Assembly: GCF_000243675.2 (NCBI RefSeq)
Contig: NZ_AHMM02000015.1
Location: 971,772-1,035,771 of the forward strand
Length of the DNA stretch: 64,000 bases
Direction: 5' to 3'
Origin: Leptospira inadai serovar Lyme str. 10
Lineage (GTDB): Bacteria > Spirochaetota > Leptospiria > Leptospirales > Leptospiraceae
The notes beneath the pieces were generated by a model. The model was not told the origin of the DNA. It saw nothing but the letters and a program-made list of their open reading frames with translations, and made no database searches. Below, one piece after another: positions 19,705 through 30,141 of this stretch. A program made the translations under genes and the position numbers. Within the stretch, counting starts at the first letter, position 1; every line of letters starts with the position of its first letter.

Positions 19705-21620
19705 TACTTATAGCTCCTCGTTGCGAGTTTAATGTTCTCGAACTCCAGGTGTTCCCTGTGTTCAACCGGTTTGGCTCCGACGCCTTTCCATTCCCACGCA
19801 GTGACATGGCAGAATTTTTCGTCGTTTCGTTTGGCTTCGCCATCTTCCATCTGATGTTCCGTTCTAAAATGCCCGCCGCAGGATTCTTCCCTAGTGAGAG
19901 CATCAAAGCAGAGAAGTTCGGCGAATTCTAAGAAGTCGGCCACTCGTCCTGCTTTTTCCAGGGACTGGTTCAAATCCGTTCCCGATCCTGGCACATTTAC
20001 GTTTTGCCAGAACTCCTCCCTGATTTGAGGAATTTTCTGCAGAGCCTCCTGCAGGCCTTTCTCATCCCTGGCCATTCCACATTTATCCCAGACAAGTTTG
20101 CCTAGTTCTCTATGGAATGAATCCACAGTACGGCGTCCTTTAACGCTTAGAAGTTTATTGATTTTGTCGGTACTCTCGGTCTCCGCTTTCTTAAACTCGG
20201 GATTATCGACGGACGGTGTTTTACCGAATCCGACTTCCGCGAGATAGTTACCGATTGTGTAAGGAAGTACAAAATATCCATCCGCCAAACCTTGCATCAG
20301 CGCCGAGGCACCTAATCGGTTGGCTCCGTGATCGGAAAAGTTGGCCTCGCCGATAACGAACAAACCTGGAAGGTTACTCATGAGATTATAGTCTACCCAA
20401 AGTCCGCCCATTGTATAGTGAACCGCAGGATAGATTCTCATCGGGACTTTATAAGGATTTTCACCCGTGATTTGCTCGTACATCTGGAAAAGATTTCCGT
20501 AACGTTCGGCAATCGTATGTTCTCCCAAACGCCGAATTGCGGAGGAAAAATCGAGATAGACTCCTTGTCCACCGGGTCCGACTCCGAAGCCCGCGTCGCA
20601 AACTTCTTTGGCGGAACGCGAAGCTATATCCCGAGGGCAGAGATTGCCGTAACTCGGATATTTTCTTTCGAGATAATAATCCCGTTCGCTTTCGGGAATG
20701 TCTGCGGGATTTCGAGTATCTCCTTTCTTTTTCGGGACCCAAATTCGCCCATCATTTCGAAGCGACTCGGACATCAGAGTCAGCTTGGATTGATGGTCGC
20801 CGGAAACCGGGATGCAAGTGGGGTGGATTTGCGTATAGCAAGGATTTGCGAAGAAAGCCCCCTTTTTATGGGCCCTATAGGTCGCCGTAACATTGGAACC
20901 TTTCGCATTCGTAGACAAATAAAATACGTTTCCATATCCTCCCGAGGCCAACACTACCGCATCCCCCGCATGAGCCGTGATTTCCCCCGTAACTAGATCT
21001 CGAATGATCACGCCTTTTGCATGTCCGTCCACCACGACCAAATCGACCATTTCGGTTCGAGGATACATTTTAACATTTCCTAATCCGATTTGTCGAGAAA
21101 GAGAAGAATAGGCTCCTAAAAGAAGTTGTTGTCCAGTCTGACCTTTGGCATAGAACGTGCGGGACACCTGGGCTCCGCCGAAAGAGCGGTTATCTAAATG
21201 GCCGCCGTATTCTCTTGCGAAAGGAACGCCTTGAGCCACGCACTGATCGATAATGTTCGCCGAAACCTGAGCTAGGCGATAAACGTTGGCTTCGCGAGCT
21301 CTAAAATCTCCACCTTTAATCGTATCATAAAAGAGTCGGTATACGGAATCACCGTCGTTCTGGTAATTCTTTGCGGCATTAATTCCACCCTGGGCCGCAA
21401 TAGAGTGGGCGCGTCGCGGGCTGTCCTGAAAGCAGAAGGTTTTTACATTATAACCGAGTTCCGCTAATGTCGCCGAGGCGGATCCTCCTGCCAGTCCTGT
21501 TCCAATTACAAGAATCGTATATTTGCGTTTATTGGCGGGATTCACCAGCTTGGTATGGGATTTGTAGTCATCCCATTTCAGTTCTAAAGCACCCGAAGGA
21601 ATTTTTGAATCTAAGCTCAT
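19704..21620 (-). CDS. sdhA: Succinate dehydrogenase/fumarate reductase flavoprotein subunit
   Basis: The 638-residue protein has the FAD-binding Rossmann segment ([20 protein letters not shown]), the [13 protein letters not shown] segment whose histidine side (RRAHSIAAQ) holds covalent FAD, and the active-site region with HPTC and HxxxR features. It oxidises succinate to fumarate (or the reverse) on the cytoplasmic face of the inner membrane. Length is normal for the 5-helix, single-cytochrome type. It overlaps sdhB by one base; sdhC ends next to its start. Confidence 0.97.
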   Translation of the reverse strand: MSLDSKIPSGALELKWDDYKSHTKLVNPANKRKYTILVIGTGLAGGSASATLAELGYNVKTFCFQDSPRRAHSIAAQGGINAAKNYQNDGDSVYRLFYDTIKGGDFRAREANVYRLAQVSANIIDQCVAQGVPFAREYGGHLDNRSFGGAQVSRTFYAKGQTGQQLLLGAYSSLSRQIGLGNVKMYPRTEMVDLVVVDGHAKGVIIRDLVTGEITAHAGDAVVLASGGYGNVFYLSTNAKGSNVTATYRAHKKGAFFANPCYTQIHPTCIPVSGDHQSKLTLMSESLRNDGRIWVPKKKGDTRNPADIPESERDYYLERKYPSYGNLCPRDIASRSAKEVCDAGFGVGPGGQGVYLDFSSAIRRLGEHTIAERYGNLFQMYEQITGENPYKVPMRIYPAVHYTMGGLWVDYNLMSNLPGLFVIGEANFSDHGANRLGASALMQGLADGYFVLPYTIGNYLAEVGFGKTPSVDNPEFKKAETESTDKINKLLSVKGRRTVDSFHRELGKLVWDKCGMARDEKGLQEALQKIPQIREEFWQNVNVPGSGTDLNQSLEKAGRVADFLEFAELLCFDALTREESCGGHFRTEHQMEDGEAKRNDEKFCHVTAWEWKGVGAKPVEHREHLEFENIKLATRSYK

Positions 21621-21621
21621 T

Positions 21622-22314
21622 CTATTGTGCTCCTGGTAACTTGACGTATCCTAAAAGGATCGATAGCGGTATGGAAGAATTTCCTACAAAAATAAGAAGC
21701 GCATATCCGATTGCAAATGCATTGGTCTTCGGCGCCCAAAACGGTGTATTTAAACCGAATGTCTGAAACACGCTGGAAACTCCGTGGCGAAGGTGGGAGG
21801 CCAGTACGAACATCCAAAGGATGTATGCGGTAGAAACGATCGGATTTTGGAATCCTAGAACCACCATGGCATAAACGTCGTGTCTCCCTTGGGAATCTTT
21901 TAAGGCGAAATCTTTCGGATCCGTAATTCCGAGCGTAAAATGAGCGAGGTGATACAATATTGCTCCGAAAATCAATAAACCGGTGAGGGCCATCATTCTG
22001 GAAGAAAGAGTCGCTTGGATCGTACTTTCTTTTACATACGCTACCGGCCTCGCCTGTCTGTTCTCTAAAGAAAGTTTGATTGCATAAAAAACGTGTAATA
22101 CGAAGGCAATCAAAAGCGTACCTCTCGCGATCCAAAGAAGTCCGCCGAGGCTTTGGAGGAACGCGGCGTAACTATTAATTTTATCCGGTTCCTGGAAAAT
22201 CTGGAGATTCCCCAGCATGTGAAAAAACACGAAGCCGAAGAAAACGAGTCCGGTAATTCCTACGATAGTTTTTCTACCGATGGAAGACCTAAGGTATCCA
22301 GCCTGAAAATCCAT
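21622..22314 (-). CDS. sdhC: Succinate dehydrogenase cytochrome b subunit
   Basis: The 230-residue protein has five membrane helices and resembles the cytochrome b558 subunit of B-type succinate dehydrogenases. Candidate haem-ligand histidines lie in helices: [25 protein letters not shown] and ASHLRHGV. It anchors sdhA and sdhB and passes electrons to quinone. It is the first gene of the operon, with the 246-base divergent gap to the aldo/keto reductase holding both promoters. Confidence 0.93.
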   Translation of the reverse strand: MDFQAGYLRSSIGRKTIVGITGLVFFGFVFFHMLGNLQIFQEPDKINSYAAFLQSLGGLLWIARGTLLIAFVLHVFYAIKLSLENRQARPVAYVKESTIQATLSSRMMALTGLLIFGAILYHLAHFTLGITDPKDFALKDSQGRHDVYAMVVLGFQNPIVSTAYILWMFVLASHLRHGVSSVFQTFGLNTPFWAPKTNAFAIGYALLIFVGNSSIPLSILLGYVKLPGAQ

Positions 22315-22560
22315 TCAAATTCTCCTGTGAGAGTAATGGGAAGAAGTCATCGATTTGTTTTTATGGGAGAGGAGAACTGGGAAAGAACAAATGTTCTCCG
22401 ATTCGCCCTAATATTTAGGGTAAAAAATAGGATCTATACGGAAAGCATTTTTAAACGAAAGTGCAAAAAATGGACATTTGGGCCCGAAACGGCTATAATG
22501 AACTTTCATTTTGTGCAACGCGGAAATTTTTAAAAGAAAATTAGATCAGGAACAATCTCA

Positions 22561-24060
22561 ATGCAAAAAATAGACCCATTTATTTCGCTCTATCGAAGAG
22601 AGCTTTTTCCCGGTTCTATAAAACCGGTTGGCGAGAATTTAGACTCGGAAACGGAAGGCTTCTATTTTCAATTCAAAGGATATCGAATTTCTAGAGTCGG
22701 GTTCGGCTGTTATCGAGTAGGCTTGGAAAATCCGAAGCATAAAAAGGCCCTGATTCTCGCGCTTCGCTCCGGTGTAAATTTGATCGATACCTCTGCTAAT
22801 TATGGGGATGGCGAGGCGGAGAGTCTAGTCGGAGAAGTACTTTCGGAGGAATTTGCATTCGGAAATTTGAAACGTGAATCGGTTTGCATCGTTACGAAAG
22901 CCGGATACATTCAGGGTCGGAACATGGAAGTTGCCGAGCAACGGGAAACATCCGGGAATCCATTTCCCGAAACGACATATTATCAACCTGGTTGCTTCCA
23001 TTGTATTTCACCTGAATTCTTAGAAGATCAATTGGAGAGATCTAGAAAAAGATTGGGCTTGCATACGATCGATATTTTTCTACTGCATAATCCGGAATAT
23101 TTTCTGATGGATCGGCAAAAGCATGGAGTTCCGGAGAAGGAAGCAAAGGAGGAATATTATCGGCGAATTCGAGAAGCATTCTCGTTTTTGGAGAGAGCGA
23201 GGGCGGATGGCAGAATTCTTTATTACGGAATTTCTAGCAATACCTTCCCGGATACTGAAGATTCTTACACTGGTACGTCTTTGTCGAAGGTACTACAAAT
23301 TTCTAAAGAGGTCGGCGGAGGCGACTCCGGTTTCTCCGCAGCTCAGTTCCCGGCCAATTGGTACGAAGATGGTTTTCTGCGGAATCACAATTCAGCGGGA
23401 GAAAATCTCGTAGCTACTTGTAGGAACTTCGACATCCTCCCCCTGATCAACCGGCCCTTGAATTCTTTCGTCTCTGACAAAGGAATGGTTCGATTGACTT
23501 ATCGACCAGGGCCGGACCAGGAGGTTCGAATAACCGCTTTGGAATCGTTATTCAACGAGCTGAGAACGTACGAGACTCGGATCCAAGATCTTTCGGAAAA
23601 TCGGAAAGGGTTTCAGGGCCTGAGCGTCCAATGGTTTGCGTATCGAGAGAAAATTCAGAATGTCGAGCAGCTGCACCAAATCTTAGGGAGATCCTGGATC
23701 CCCGCCGCTCAATCGTCCTTAAAATTTATATCCGATCGTTTGGGAAAAGAGGAGGCAATTCGCTATACGGACCTGCTCAATAAGACGATCCCATATTTCG
23801 AGGAATGGATTATTTTGCATCAGGCCGAGGCCCGGTCACCTCTGTACGAGGAATTAAAAGGTAGATTTCACTCCGACAGGCACGGGCCTAATAGCCTATC
23901 CTCCATGATGGTCTTGCATTTGTCTCAACTCATACAAAAGGGAACAGTGCTGATCGGGATGAGAAAAGAGGAATACGTCAAAGATATATTACAACTTAAG
24001 GATCAAGTACGATCTCCGATTTCGGAGGAGGAATGGGGATACCATGGAATTCGATCCTGA
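22561..24060 (+). CDS. Aldo/keto reductase family protein with C-terminal extension
   Basis: The protein is 499 residues, far longer than the usual 320. The N-terminal part has the AKR motifs: Asp76 and Tyr81 in DTSANYGDG, a lysine near 111 in VTKAGY, and a histidine near 178 in FLLHNPE. These make up the usual catalytic tetrad for NAD(P)H-dependent reduction of carbonyls. The extra C-terminal region (about 300-499) is helical and of unknown role, but the late segment GTVLIGMRKEEYVKDIL is the family's cofactor-binding end. It overlaps the DUF309 gene by 17 bases. Confidence 0.88.
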   Translation: MQKIDPFISLYRRELFPGSIKPVGENLDSETEGFYFQFKGYRISRVGFGCYRVGLENPKHKKALILALRSGVNLIDTSANYGDGEAESLVGEVLSEEFAFGNLKRESVCIVTKAGYIQGRNMEVAEQRETSGNPFPETTYYQPGCFHCISPEFLEDQLERSRKRLGLHTIDIFLLHNPEYFLMDRQKHGVPEKEAKEEYYRRIREAFSFLERARADGRILYYGISSNTFPDTEDSYTGTSLSKVLQISKEVGGGDSGFSAAQFPANWYEDGFLRNHNSAGENLVATCRNFDILPLINRPLNSFVSDKGMVRLTYRPGPDQEVRITALESLFNELRTYETRIQDLSENRKGFQGLSVQWFAYREKIQNVEQLHQILGRSWIPAAQSSLKFISDRLGKEEAIRYTDLLNKTIPYFEEWIILHQAEARSPLYEELKGRFHSDRHGPNSLSSMMVLHLSQLIQKGTVLIGMRKEEYVKDILQLKDQVRSPISEEEWGYHGIRS

Positions 24061-24514
24061 GATCCTGGCAATTTTAGACCGGATTCGCAATACCCCGGAC
24101 TTGGACTCCAGTTTTTCCTTTGCATGGATGGAGGGGAGAAAATTATATTTTGCCGGAAATTATTTCGAGCTACATGAGGTTTTCGAGTTTCAGTGGAAGA
24201 AGGAATCCGGAGGAAGGAAACTTCTCTTACACGGTTGGATACAATTAGCGATTTCTTTAAACAAAATATTCAAAAAACCGAATATTAGAGGAGCCAGAAT
24301 GCAGGCCGAAAAATCGAAGGAGAAATTCGATGCATTATTGCGATCCTCCGAACTTTCGTCGGCAGGCCGCACTAATACCGTGCAGACGATTCGATTTTTG
24401 GAGACTCTACTTACCAAATTCAGCGGAGATATTGGTTGGGACTTCGAACAAATTCGAGAGCTTTCTTTACCCACTATGACCGAAACGGGAGAGGAATGGT
24501 TTTCTTCCATTTGA
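24044..24514 (+). CDS. DUF309 family protein
   Basis: The 156-residue protein carries the DUF309 core: FAGNYFELHEVFEFQWKKES followed by a GWIQLAISLNKI helix and GA...A helix, matching the family's F..G.YFEAHEVWE..W and IQ.A...Y pattern. The histidine and glutamates suggest a metal or ligand site; function is unknown. The start lies inside the end of the aldo/keto reductase gene, so translation is coupled. Confidence 0.85.
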   Translation: MEFDPEILAILDRIRNTPDLDSSFSFAWMEGRKLYFAGNYFELHEVFEFQWKKESGGRKLLLHGWIQLAISLNKIFKKPNIRGARMQAEKSKEKFDALLRSSELSSAGRTNTVQTIRFLETLLTKFSGDIGWDFEQIRELSLPTMTETGEEWFSSI

Positions 24515-24544
24515 GTTTTTCTTATTATGACTTTTGAAGGAAAT

Positions 24545-25447
24545 ATGGAAACAGCGAACGAAAATATCGGCAAGCTAGAGCGTAATTATTTTGAATCCGG
24601 CGGATACAGACTCGCGTATACGAAACGAGATAATAATAAAGGAAAGGCGCTTTTACTTCTTCATGGTTTTATGGATTCGTCCGAGACCTTTTTGTTCCAG
24701 GAGGATTTTCTTTCCGAGAATTTTGATCTATATCGATTCGATTACCGAGGCCACGGAGATTCCGAATGGCTGCGCGAAGGGTTTTACCATTTTATGTTGC
24801 CCCTTGTCGATACCCAAAGTTTCATTTCCAAACACTTACCCGAAAAATTTCACATCCTCGGACACTCGATGGGAGGCGGCCTTGGATCTCGTATCGCGGG
24901 CATCCTGCCCGAAAGAGTGGAATCGTTGGTTTGTTTAGAAGGCTTTAGTTCCCTTCAGAATCCCGAAAAGGAGCGAAAGAGATTTCGGTCTTGGTTGGAA
25001 ACATGGGAGAGTGGGTTGGCCGGTAAGGAAAGAAAGAGACAAAAAAGTTTTCGCAGTATCGAGGAGGCAGCACTTCGCTTATCACCAGTTTACCCTAGGT
25101 TGCCAAAGGAACGTCTGTTAAGAATAGCCGCATATTTGACAAAGCCTGTGGATGACGGTTATATCTGGAAAAGTGATCCTGCCTATAAAAACGGTCCGCC
25201 CGTATTTATTAGCCCCCAATTTACCCGATATCTTTGGGAAACGATTGCCTGCCCCGTTCTTGTCGTCTATGGCAAAGAAACGCATCTACCCTTGGATGAT
25301 AGGGAAGAAGTTTTTTCGCATATTCGTAATTTGGAATATTTCGAGTTGGAAGATGCCGGGCATAATATGCACCACGACAGGCCGGAAGATTTAGCCGTGA
25401 TCTTAAACGATTTCTATCGAAAATTAAATACCGGTATTAAGTCTTAG
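24545..25447 (+). CDS. Alpha/beta hydrolase
   Basis: The protein is about 300 residues from the ATG at 24545, preceded by GAAGGA; an in-frame ATG at 24527 has no Shine-Dalgarno. The fold signature is present: [13 protein letters not shown] oxyanion loop, nucleophile serine in GHSMGGG near 108, an acid after the YGKETHLPL strand, and His in [12 protein letters not shown]. It has no signal peptide, so it is probably a cytosolic esterase or lipase-like enzyme. The substrate is unknown. It is the third gene in a row after the aldo/keto reductase and DUF309. Confidence 0.88.
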   Translation: METANENIGKLERNYFESGGYRLAYTKRDNNKGKALLLLHGFMDSSETFLFQEDFLSENFDLYRFDYRGHGDSEWLREGFYHFMLPLVDTQSFISKHLPEKFHILGHSMGGGLGSRIAGILPERVESLVCLEGFSSLQNPEKERKRFRSWLETWESGLAGKERKRQKSFRSIEEAALRLSPVYPRLPKERLLRIAAYLTKPVDDGYIWKSDPAYKNGPPVFISPQFTRYLWETIACPVLVVYGKETHLPLDDREEVFSHIRNLEYFELEDAGHNMHHDRPEDLAVILNDFYRKLNTGIKS

Positions 25448-25569
25448 ATGCTAGGTATTAAAGGTTAGTAAAGGTGGAAGAGGCATTATGTTCAAAGGAC
25501 TTGCTGCTTTAAACCAAATCGCTTCCATGTATAAAATATTACGGTCGCACGGTGCAGAGGGCAGAGGGC

Positions 25570-25614
25570 AGAGGACAGAGGACAGAGGACAGAGGACAGA
25601 GGACAGAGGACAGA
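25570..25614 (+). repeat. Tandem heptamer AGAGGAC, about 6 copies
   Basis: The 7-base unit AGAGGAC repeats perfectly 6.4 times, with two imperfect units before it (AGAGGGC). It is followed by the same AT-rich segment (TAATTATTCCTATTAC) as the longer array at 39849, so the two are copies of one composite element. Confidence 0.95.
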
Positions 25615-25985
25615 TAATTATTCCTATTACCCTGACAACAATTTTTTTAAAACGAATTATGTTGGAGCTCCTGTGCGATAGATCTTTCCTCTACCTTAGC
25701 TGCCTTTCCAACATTGAGCAGCTTCTGTCTAGCGTGAGCAAAGCGAGCGCATCTGTCTTCTGACCTCTGTCCTCTGAAAACGAATTATGTTGGAGCGAGG
25801 TGTTACTGGATTTTCGATGTGTCGGGGGGCGTCAGCAATTTTGTGTATATGAATTGTGTTGGAACTCCGACGCAGAGAGCGGAGGGTCGAAGAAAGATCC
25901 ACTGTTAGCATAAGAATCTTTCTCTAGAGCATGGAAACCCCCCTTTCCTAACATCTAGCAGCTACTGTCTTCTGCCTGGAATAGC
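25615..25985 (+). repeat. Dispersed repeat cluster at 25.7 kb
   Basis: Several pieces of the family: the AT-rich segment with a CGAATTATGTTGGAGC end (25615-25670, and its end again at 25779-25798), a reverse-oriented piece ending in GCGAGCGCATCTGTCTTCTG (about 25680-25765), and a forward piece with AAGAAAGATCCACTG, AATCTTTCTCTAGAGCATGG and CAGCTACTGTCTTCTG (25880-25975). Confidence 0.8.
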
Positions 25986-26227
25986 GAGTCGGAAACGTGC
26001 TCGCAAACGGATGCGACATTGATTTCGCTCGGGTTCGAAACTCTCGAATTATTTTTCAGTTCGAAACGTTTCCAATCTCCAAAACGGCAAAATCAGAAAG
26101 TATAATTCGCAAATACGCATTTCCCCATCCCGGAAAAAACCCTAGAGAAACCGCTGTTTTTAGTCGAAAAACTCCTTTGCTTATCCGTAGGAGGCTTTAC
26201 ACTAGCCAAAAAGTTTCAAAGGCCAGA

Positions 26228-27094
26228 ATGTTCGCAAAAGTCCTCAATCCTATTCGTTTCGCGATACTAACCTTCGCTCTGATTTATTCCTCTCATCTTT
26301 TCGCAGTGCAATCCATTCTTCTTAGAAACGGGAATACTATTAAAGGGGAGGTGATCACTCAAAATGAGAAAACGATTCAGGTCCGCAGTGAGGATGGTAA
26401 GATAGTAAGCGTTTCGAAACGGTCCATCTTGAAAGTAATTTATAAAGAAGTAACGAAAGACGAAGAAAAAAAGATCCGGCAGGAAGAGGAGAAAAAAATA
26501 CAGGAAGAACCCCAGGCTGTCAAAGAAGAACCGATCGTTATTATTCCTCCCACCCCCGTTGCGCCTAGCAGAAGCAAATGGAGTGTCGTATGGAGATCCG
26601 CAGTACTACCCGGCTGGGGGCATATTTATGCAGGGAGAAAAACTACCGGAATCGTTTATAGCGGCCTATTAATATCGAGTTTGGGATATGCCGCTCTTTC
26701 TGCCAAGCACGCGCATTCGGCTAAATCCGACTACGAGCAATCGTCGGCGACTTCCACGTTGATTTCGGGAAATTCTTCGATCGGCTTGGGAAGTATTTAT
26801 GTCAGCGGAAAGAAAAGCCAGTACCAACATGATGTCAAGGAATACAATAATTCTCTTGCGATACTGGGAGCGGTATATTTAGTGCAGCTTGCGCATTCCT
26901 ATTTTACGGGAACCTCCTGGGCAAAGGAGGATGTCGTGTTATCGTCGGACGGAACTCCTCTTAGAAACGGAATTCAGTGGAACGCAGGTTACGACCGTGG
27001 CGCATCGAATTCGAGTATGCTCGGTTCAAGTGCGATCGGGTCGTCGACCGGGAGAGCTTTGTACGGGGAATTCCGATACTCTGTCTTATTTTGA
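26228..27094 (+). CDS. Exported membrane protein with DUF5683-like segment
   Basis: The protein has 288 residues from the ATG at 26228 (MFAKVLNPIRFAILTF). A signal peptide of about 25 residues precedes a small beta domain (VQSILLRNGNTIKGEVI, similar to Sm-like/uncharacterised 'response' strands), a charged EEKK linker, then WRSAVLPGWGHIYAGRKTTG with a hydrophobic segment, which resembles DUF5683 membrane proteins. The frame is open 77 codons upstream, but a signal peptide is seen only from this Met. Function unknown. Repeat clusters lie on both sides. Confidence 0.75.
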   Translation: MFAKVLNPIRFAILTFALIYSSHLFAVQSILLRNGNTIKGEVITQNEKTIQVRSEDGKIVSVSKRSILKVIYKEVTKDEEKKIRQEEEKKIQEEPQAVKEEPIVIIPPTPVAPSRSKWSVVWRSAVLPGWGHIYAGRKTTGIVYSGLLISSLGYAALSAKHAHSAKSDYEQSSATSTLISGNSSIGLGSIYVSGKKSQYQHDVKEYNNSLAILGAVYLVQLAHSYFTGTSWAKEDVVLSSDGTPLRNGIQWNAGYDRGASNSSMLGSSAIGSSTGRALYGEFRYSVLF

Positions 27095-27114
27095 GAGTTC
27101 GATTTATAGGATCG

Positions 27115-27632
27115 TTAACAGAGGACTGAAGACAGGCGCGTTCGCTTTCAGAGGACTGAGGTCAGAGGACAGAAGACGGACGCGTTCGCTTTGCTCGTTC
27201 AGAAGACCGAGGACGGAGGACAGACGCGCTCGCTTTGCTCACGCTAGACAGAAGCTGCTAGACATTGAAAAAGTTACAGAAGTAGAGGAAAGATCTACTA
27301 TAACACAAGAATCTTCCCATAGAACATGGAATCTCCGCTTGTCGAAGTTCTGTCCTCTGAAAGCGAATTATGTTGGAGTTCCTACGCAGAGAACGGAGGG
27401 CCGAAGAAAGATCCACTGTTAGCATAGGAATCTTTCTATAGAGCATGGAGACTCGGTTCATCGATGTTCTGTCCTCAGTCTTCCGTCCTCTGAAAGACAG
27501 TAGCTGCTACTAGCTGGAAAGGTTACAGAAGTAGAGGAAAAATCCTCGATAACACAAGAATCTTTCTCTAGAGCATGGAAACCCGGCTCGCCAATGTTCT
27601 GTCTTCAGTCCTCTGGCCTCTGGCATGACATA
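27115..27632 (+). repeat. Dispersed repeat cluster at 27.4 kb, three forward copies
   Basis: Three forward copies follow one another, all with the AATCTT(T/C)C(T/C)..AGA(G/A)CATGGA core (about 27304, 27430, 27560) and GTTCTGTC(C/T)TC end. GTTACAGAAGTAGAGGAAA is present in the first and third. Copies are separated by GAGGACAG-type runs and by GCGAATTATGTTGGAGTTCC, also seen at 25.8 kb. There is no gene here. Confidence 0.85.
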
Positions 27633-27720
27633 AAAAATTTTTACAGGAAGAAATAAAAAAACTTGTACTTTTAGGGTACTCAAATAGGCTACCTCTCAAC
27701 ATTTTAGCTGAGGAGCAACC

Positions 27721-27933
27721 ATGGAACAGGGAAATAAATTCAGAGATCAACTCGAGAGATACGTGAACTATCGCGGGATCGATATTGTCCTTCATCTGAA
27801 AGACGGATCCGTTGTTGAACTCGACCGGAATCGCAGACTCGTTGGCGAAGAAATCGTCTATTTCCCTGATAAACTAAACGCAAGCAAGGTTCCACTTACG
27901 ATGATCAGTAAAGCCGATCTATTCGTTGCGTAA
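27721..27933 (+). CDS. Small protein of unknown function
   Basis: The 70-residue protein starts with a good Shine-Dalgarno (GAGGAG, 5 bases before the ATG). It is charged, with a likely beta-rich core (GIDIVLHLKDGSVVELDRNRRLVG), the pattern of a small SH3/Sm-like or regulatory domain, but I do not recognise it. A long hairpin follows. It is an isolated gene between a repeat cluster and a convergent gene. Confidence 0.7.
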   Translation: MEQGNKFRDQLERYVNYRGIDIVLHLKDGSVVELDRNRRLVGEEIVYFPDKLNASKVPLTMISKADLFVA

Positions 27934-27941
27934 AAATCGGA

Positions 27942-27974
27942 TCTGACTCCCGCGAATTAGCGCGCGGAGTCAGA
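27942..27974. terminator. Hairpin between convergent genes
   Basis: TCTGACTCCCGCG pairs with CGCGCGGAGTCAGA (13 pairs with one bulge, 6-base loop). It follows the small gene at 27721 and precedes the end of the convergent gene at 28005. There is no T-run, so the terminator function is inferred from position and stem strength. Confidence 0.55.
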
Positions 27975-28004
27975 ACTCTTACGAACGATTCAATTTTCCC
28001 GGCT

Positions 28005-28310
28005 TTAAGCTAAATCTCTGATTAGATCCTCGATCTCCTCGATTTTTCCGAAGTCCATCTCCGAGTAATTCAAATACAGATCGAATTCGGCATCCGAAAT
28101 CTTATCGCACTTAATTACTTTCATAGGAAGCTCAATGTTTCCGGATAAGCTTACCATCCCGATTCGGATAGCAAGATTCGTTCCAGGCTCGACCGGCGAG
28201 TCGGACCTGTGAACGAGTCCAACCAGCACATTCTCGGCAATCCTGATTTTAACGTCCTCAATCTCTTGAAAACGAACGTTTAGGGTGGAAGGGATTCTAC
28301 TGTATTTCAT
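28005..28310 (-). CDS. Small protein, possibly PilZ-like
   Basis: The 101-residue protein has a strong Shine-Dalgarno (GGGAGGA, 6 bases before the ATG). The middle, with GTNLAIRIGMVSLSGNIELPMKV pieces, has the strand pattern of a PilZ barrel, but the RxxxR and DxSxxG c-di-GMP motifs are not present. I therefore call it a small soluble protein and leave PilZ as a weak suggestion. Confidence 0.6.
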   Translation of the reverse strand: MKYSRIPSTLNVRFQEIEDVKIRIAENVLVGLVHRSDSPVEPGTNLAIRIGMVSLSGNIELPMKVIKCDKISDAEFDLYLNYSEMDFGKIEEIEDLIRDLA

Positions 28311-28807
28311 GGCGGTCCTCCCGATGTTGCCTTCGATCCTAGCTGGGATAGCTTACATAAGGATTAAGAATGCTTTACGATTCGAAGCGAATGCTAAGAA
28401 AAGATTCTAAAACGACGTTTCGGCTACCTTCGCTGGTATTTATTATGCAAGTTATATGCCGAAACGGCTTTGAATGGTATAAAAGGATGGGAAAGGAAAG
28501 GGAATCAATCGATTATAATGCGTTTGCTAGATGAGAAATATCAAAAGCCTACGTATTAACAAAGAAAACGATCGGAAATCGACCAACGCAATCTTAAAAA
28601 AAATGGACGAGCCGGCAAACGTTCAGCCCCTGTTGTTTAGTTTAGCAGCTAAGTGAAGGTTTCAACGCCGATTTATCTAAAGTTAAACGGATCTTCATAA
28701 ATCCGTCTAAGACGTTTCGCGGCATGCCGAATGAATCCTTCTCTGGAACGGGAAAACTAGCTTCTCCCGTAAAGGCTGAAGCCTAAAATCGAAACGGTTT
28801 TCCGCCG
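28311..28807. other. Intergenic region with no supported gene
   Basis: There is no ORF of interest on either strand. One 9-bp inverted repeat, CGTTTCGGC (28416-28424) and GCCGAAACG (28458-28466), and a small stem (ACGGGA / TCCCGT) near 28748-28770 are visible. The latter may lie in the 3' end of the serA transcript. A small RNA gene is possible but not supported. Confidence 0.4.
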
Positions 28808-30031
28808 TTAATACAAAATCCTAGTCCGAATTGATCCGGGATGCTTCTCTATCTTTTCCTTTAGCTCGTCGCCTACGCTCATATTGATTACCATGGATAA
28901 GTAACCGATTTCAGCGCTTGTACCTAAATGCTGGGAACTGATATTCGCTCCAACTTCCGAAACCATTGCGTTGATATCTTTCAGGAAGCCCGGCTGATTC
29001 TTATGAACATTCAAAATTCTGTACATTCCGGACGGGATCGGAGTTAATTCCAACTGAGGGAAGTTCACCGCAAACGAAGTCGAGCCATTGTTCATGAATT
29101 TTAACAATTTGCTAGCGACTTCGGATCCGATATTTTTCTGGGCTTCTTCCGTGGAGCCACCGATATGCGGGGTTAATATTACGTTTTGAAGATTTTGCAT
29201 CGGTGTGATGAACGGATCGTTATTGGATTCGGGTTCTTCGGGAAATACGTCCACGCCTGCGCCGGCTATTTGTCCCGCCTTGATCGATTCCGCAAGGGCC
29301 TCGAGATCGACGACTTTTCCTCTAGAAAGATTTATGATGTAAGCCCCTTTTTTCGTAACCGCGATTTGTTTTTTTCCGTAAAGGTTCATGGTCTCCGGGG
29401 TTTCGGGAACATGAAAGGTGACGAAATCCGAAATTTGTAGGAGTTCTTCGTAGGACTGAATCGGAGTGGCGTTTCCTAACGGCAAGACGGTCTGCACGTC
29501 GAAATAAACCACTTTTAATCCCATTGCTTCGGCTAACACGGAGACCTGACTTCCGATATGCCCGTAGCCTACGATTCCTAGAGTTTTACCTCTGACTTCG
29601 AAGCAATTTTTCGAGATTTTATTCCAGATTCCCGCATGCGTATTGCGAATATGATCGGGAACTCTTCTCGCTAACATCACGATTTCTGCAATAACCAATT
29701 CCGCAACGGACCTCGTATTGGAATAAGGTGCGTTAAATACCGGGATTCCTCTCCGTTCCGCCTCGGCCAAGTTTACTTGATTCGTCCCGATGCAGAAACA
29801 ACCGATAGTCATCAAACGCTTGGCTTTGGCCAGTACCGGACTTGTAATATTCGTCTTACTACGTATTCCGAGAACATGAATGTTCTCGATTTCCCTCAAG
29901 AGTTCGTCTTCGCTTAGCGCTTGCGGCAGCAATCGAACGTTAAAACCGTCTTTTTGAAAGAGGTCGAAGGCGTCCTTGTGTACGTTTTCCAAGAGGAGGA
30001 CATTGATCTTTTCTTTTGGATAGGAAATCAT
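28808..30031 (-). CDS. serA: D-3-phosphoglycerate dehydrogenase
   Basis: The 407-residue protein has the D-isomer 2-hydroxyacid dehydrogenase layout: substrate domain halves around an NAD-binding domain (GIVGYGHIGSQV), catalytic arginine in NLSRGKVVD, glutamate near VFPEEPESN, and histidine in LTPHIGGSTEEA. A C-terminal ACT domain follows (MYRILNVHKNQPGFLKDINA), which usually binds serine for feedback inhibition. It makes 3-phosphohydroxypyruvate, the first step of serine synthesis. The gene appears alone. Confidence 0.96.
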   Translation of the reverse strand: MISYPKEKINVLLLENVHKDAFDLFQKDGFNVRLLPQALSEDELLREIENIHVLGIRSKTNITSPVLAKAKRLMTIGCFCIGTNQVNLAEAERRGIPVFNAPYSNTRSVAELVIAEIVMLARRVPDHIRNTHAGIWNKISKNCFEVRGKTLGIVGYGHIGSQVSVLAEAMGLKVVYFDVQTVLPLGNATPIQSYEELLQISDFVTFHVPETPETMNLYGKKQIAVTKKGAYIINLSRGKVVDLEALAESIKAGQIAGAGVDVFPEEPESNNDPFITPMQNLQNVILTPHIGGSTEEAQKNIGSEVASKLLKFMNNGSTSFAVNFPQLELTPIPSGMYRILNVHKNQPGFLKDINAMVSEVGANISSQHLGTSAEIGYLSMVINMSVGDELKEKIEKHPGSIRTRILY

Positions 30032-30141
30032 GGTTATAGAACCATGGAAAGGTCTCCTCGATTCCCTGGAAATCGGATTTTTTACTTCACTTAGGAAGAG
30101 TGTTAAAGAGCATGGAGCCGAAATCTTAGGAGGGTCTTGCC

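Larger units (their letters stand above)
25448..26227. other. Intergenic region filled with dispersed repeats
   Basis: No gene is supported here. The left part holds the heptamer tandem array and two or more repeat-family pieces (listed separately); the right part, from about 25990 to 26227, has no ORF with protein-like composition that I trust, although the frame of the next gene is open across it. Confidence 0.7.

Noticed and set aside
20328..20996. 222-residue plus-strand ORF inside sdhA
   Set aside because: It is antisense to a highly conserved flavoprotein region and has no recognisable features; a reading-frame shadow.
25488..25763. Small protein genes made of EDRGQRT repeats (also 39802-40137)
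   Set aside because: They are translations of the AGAGGAC tandem repeat and its flanks; no Shine-Dalgarno and no protein-like part outside the repeat.
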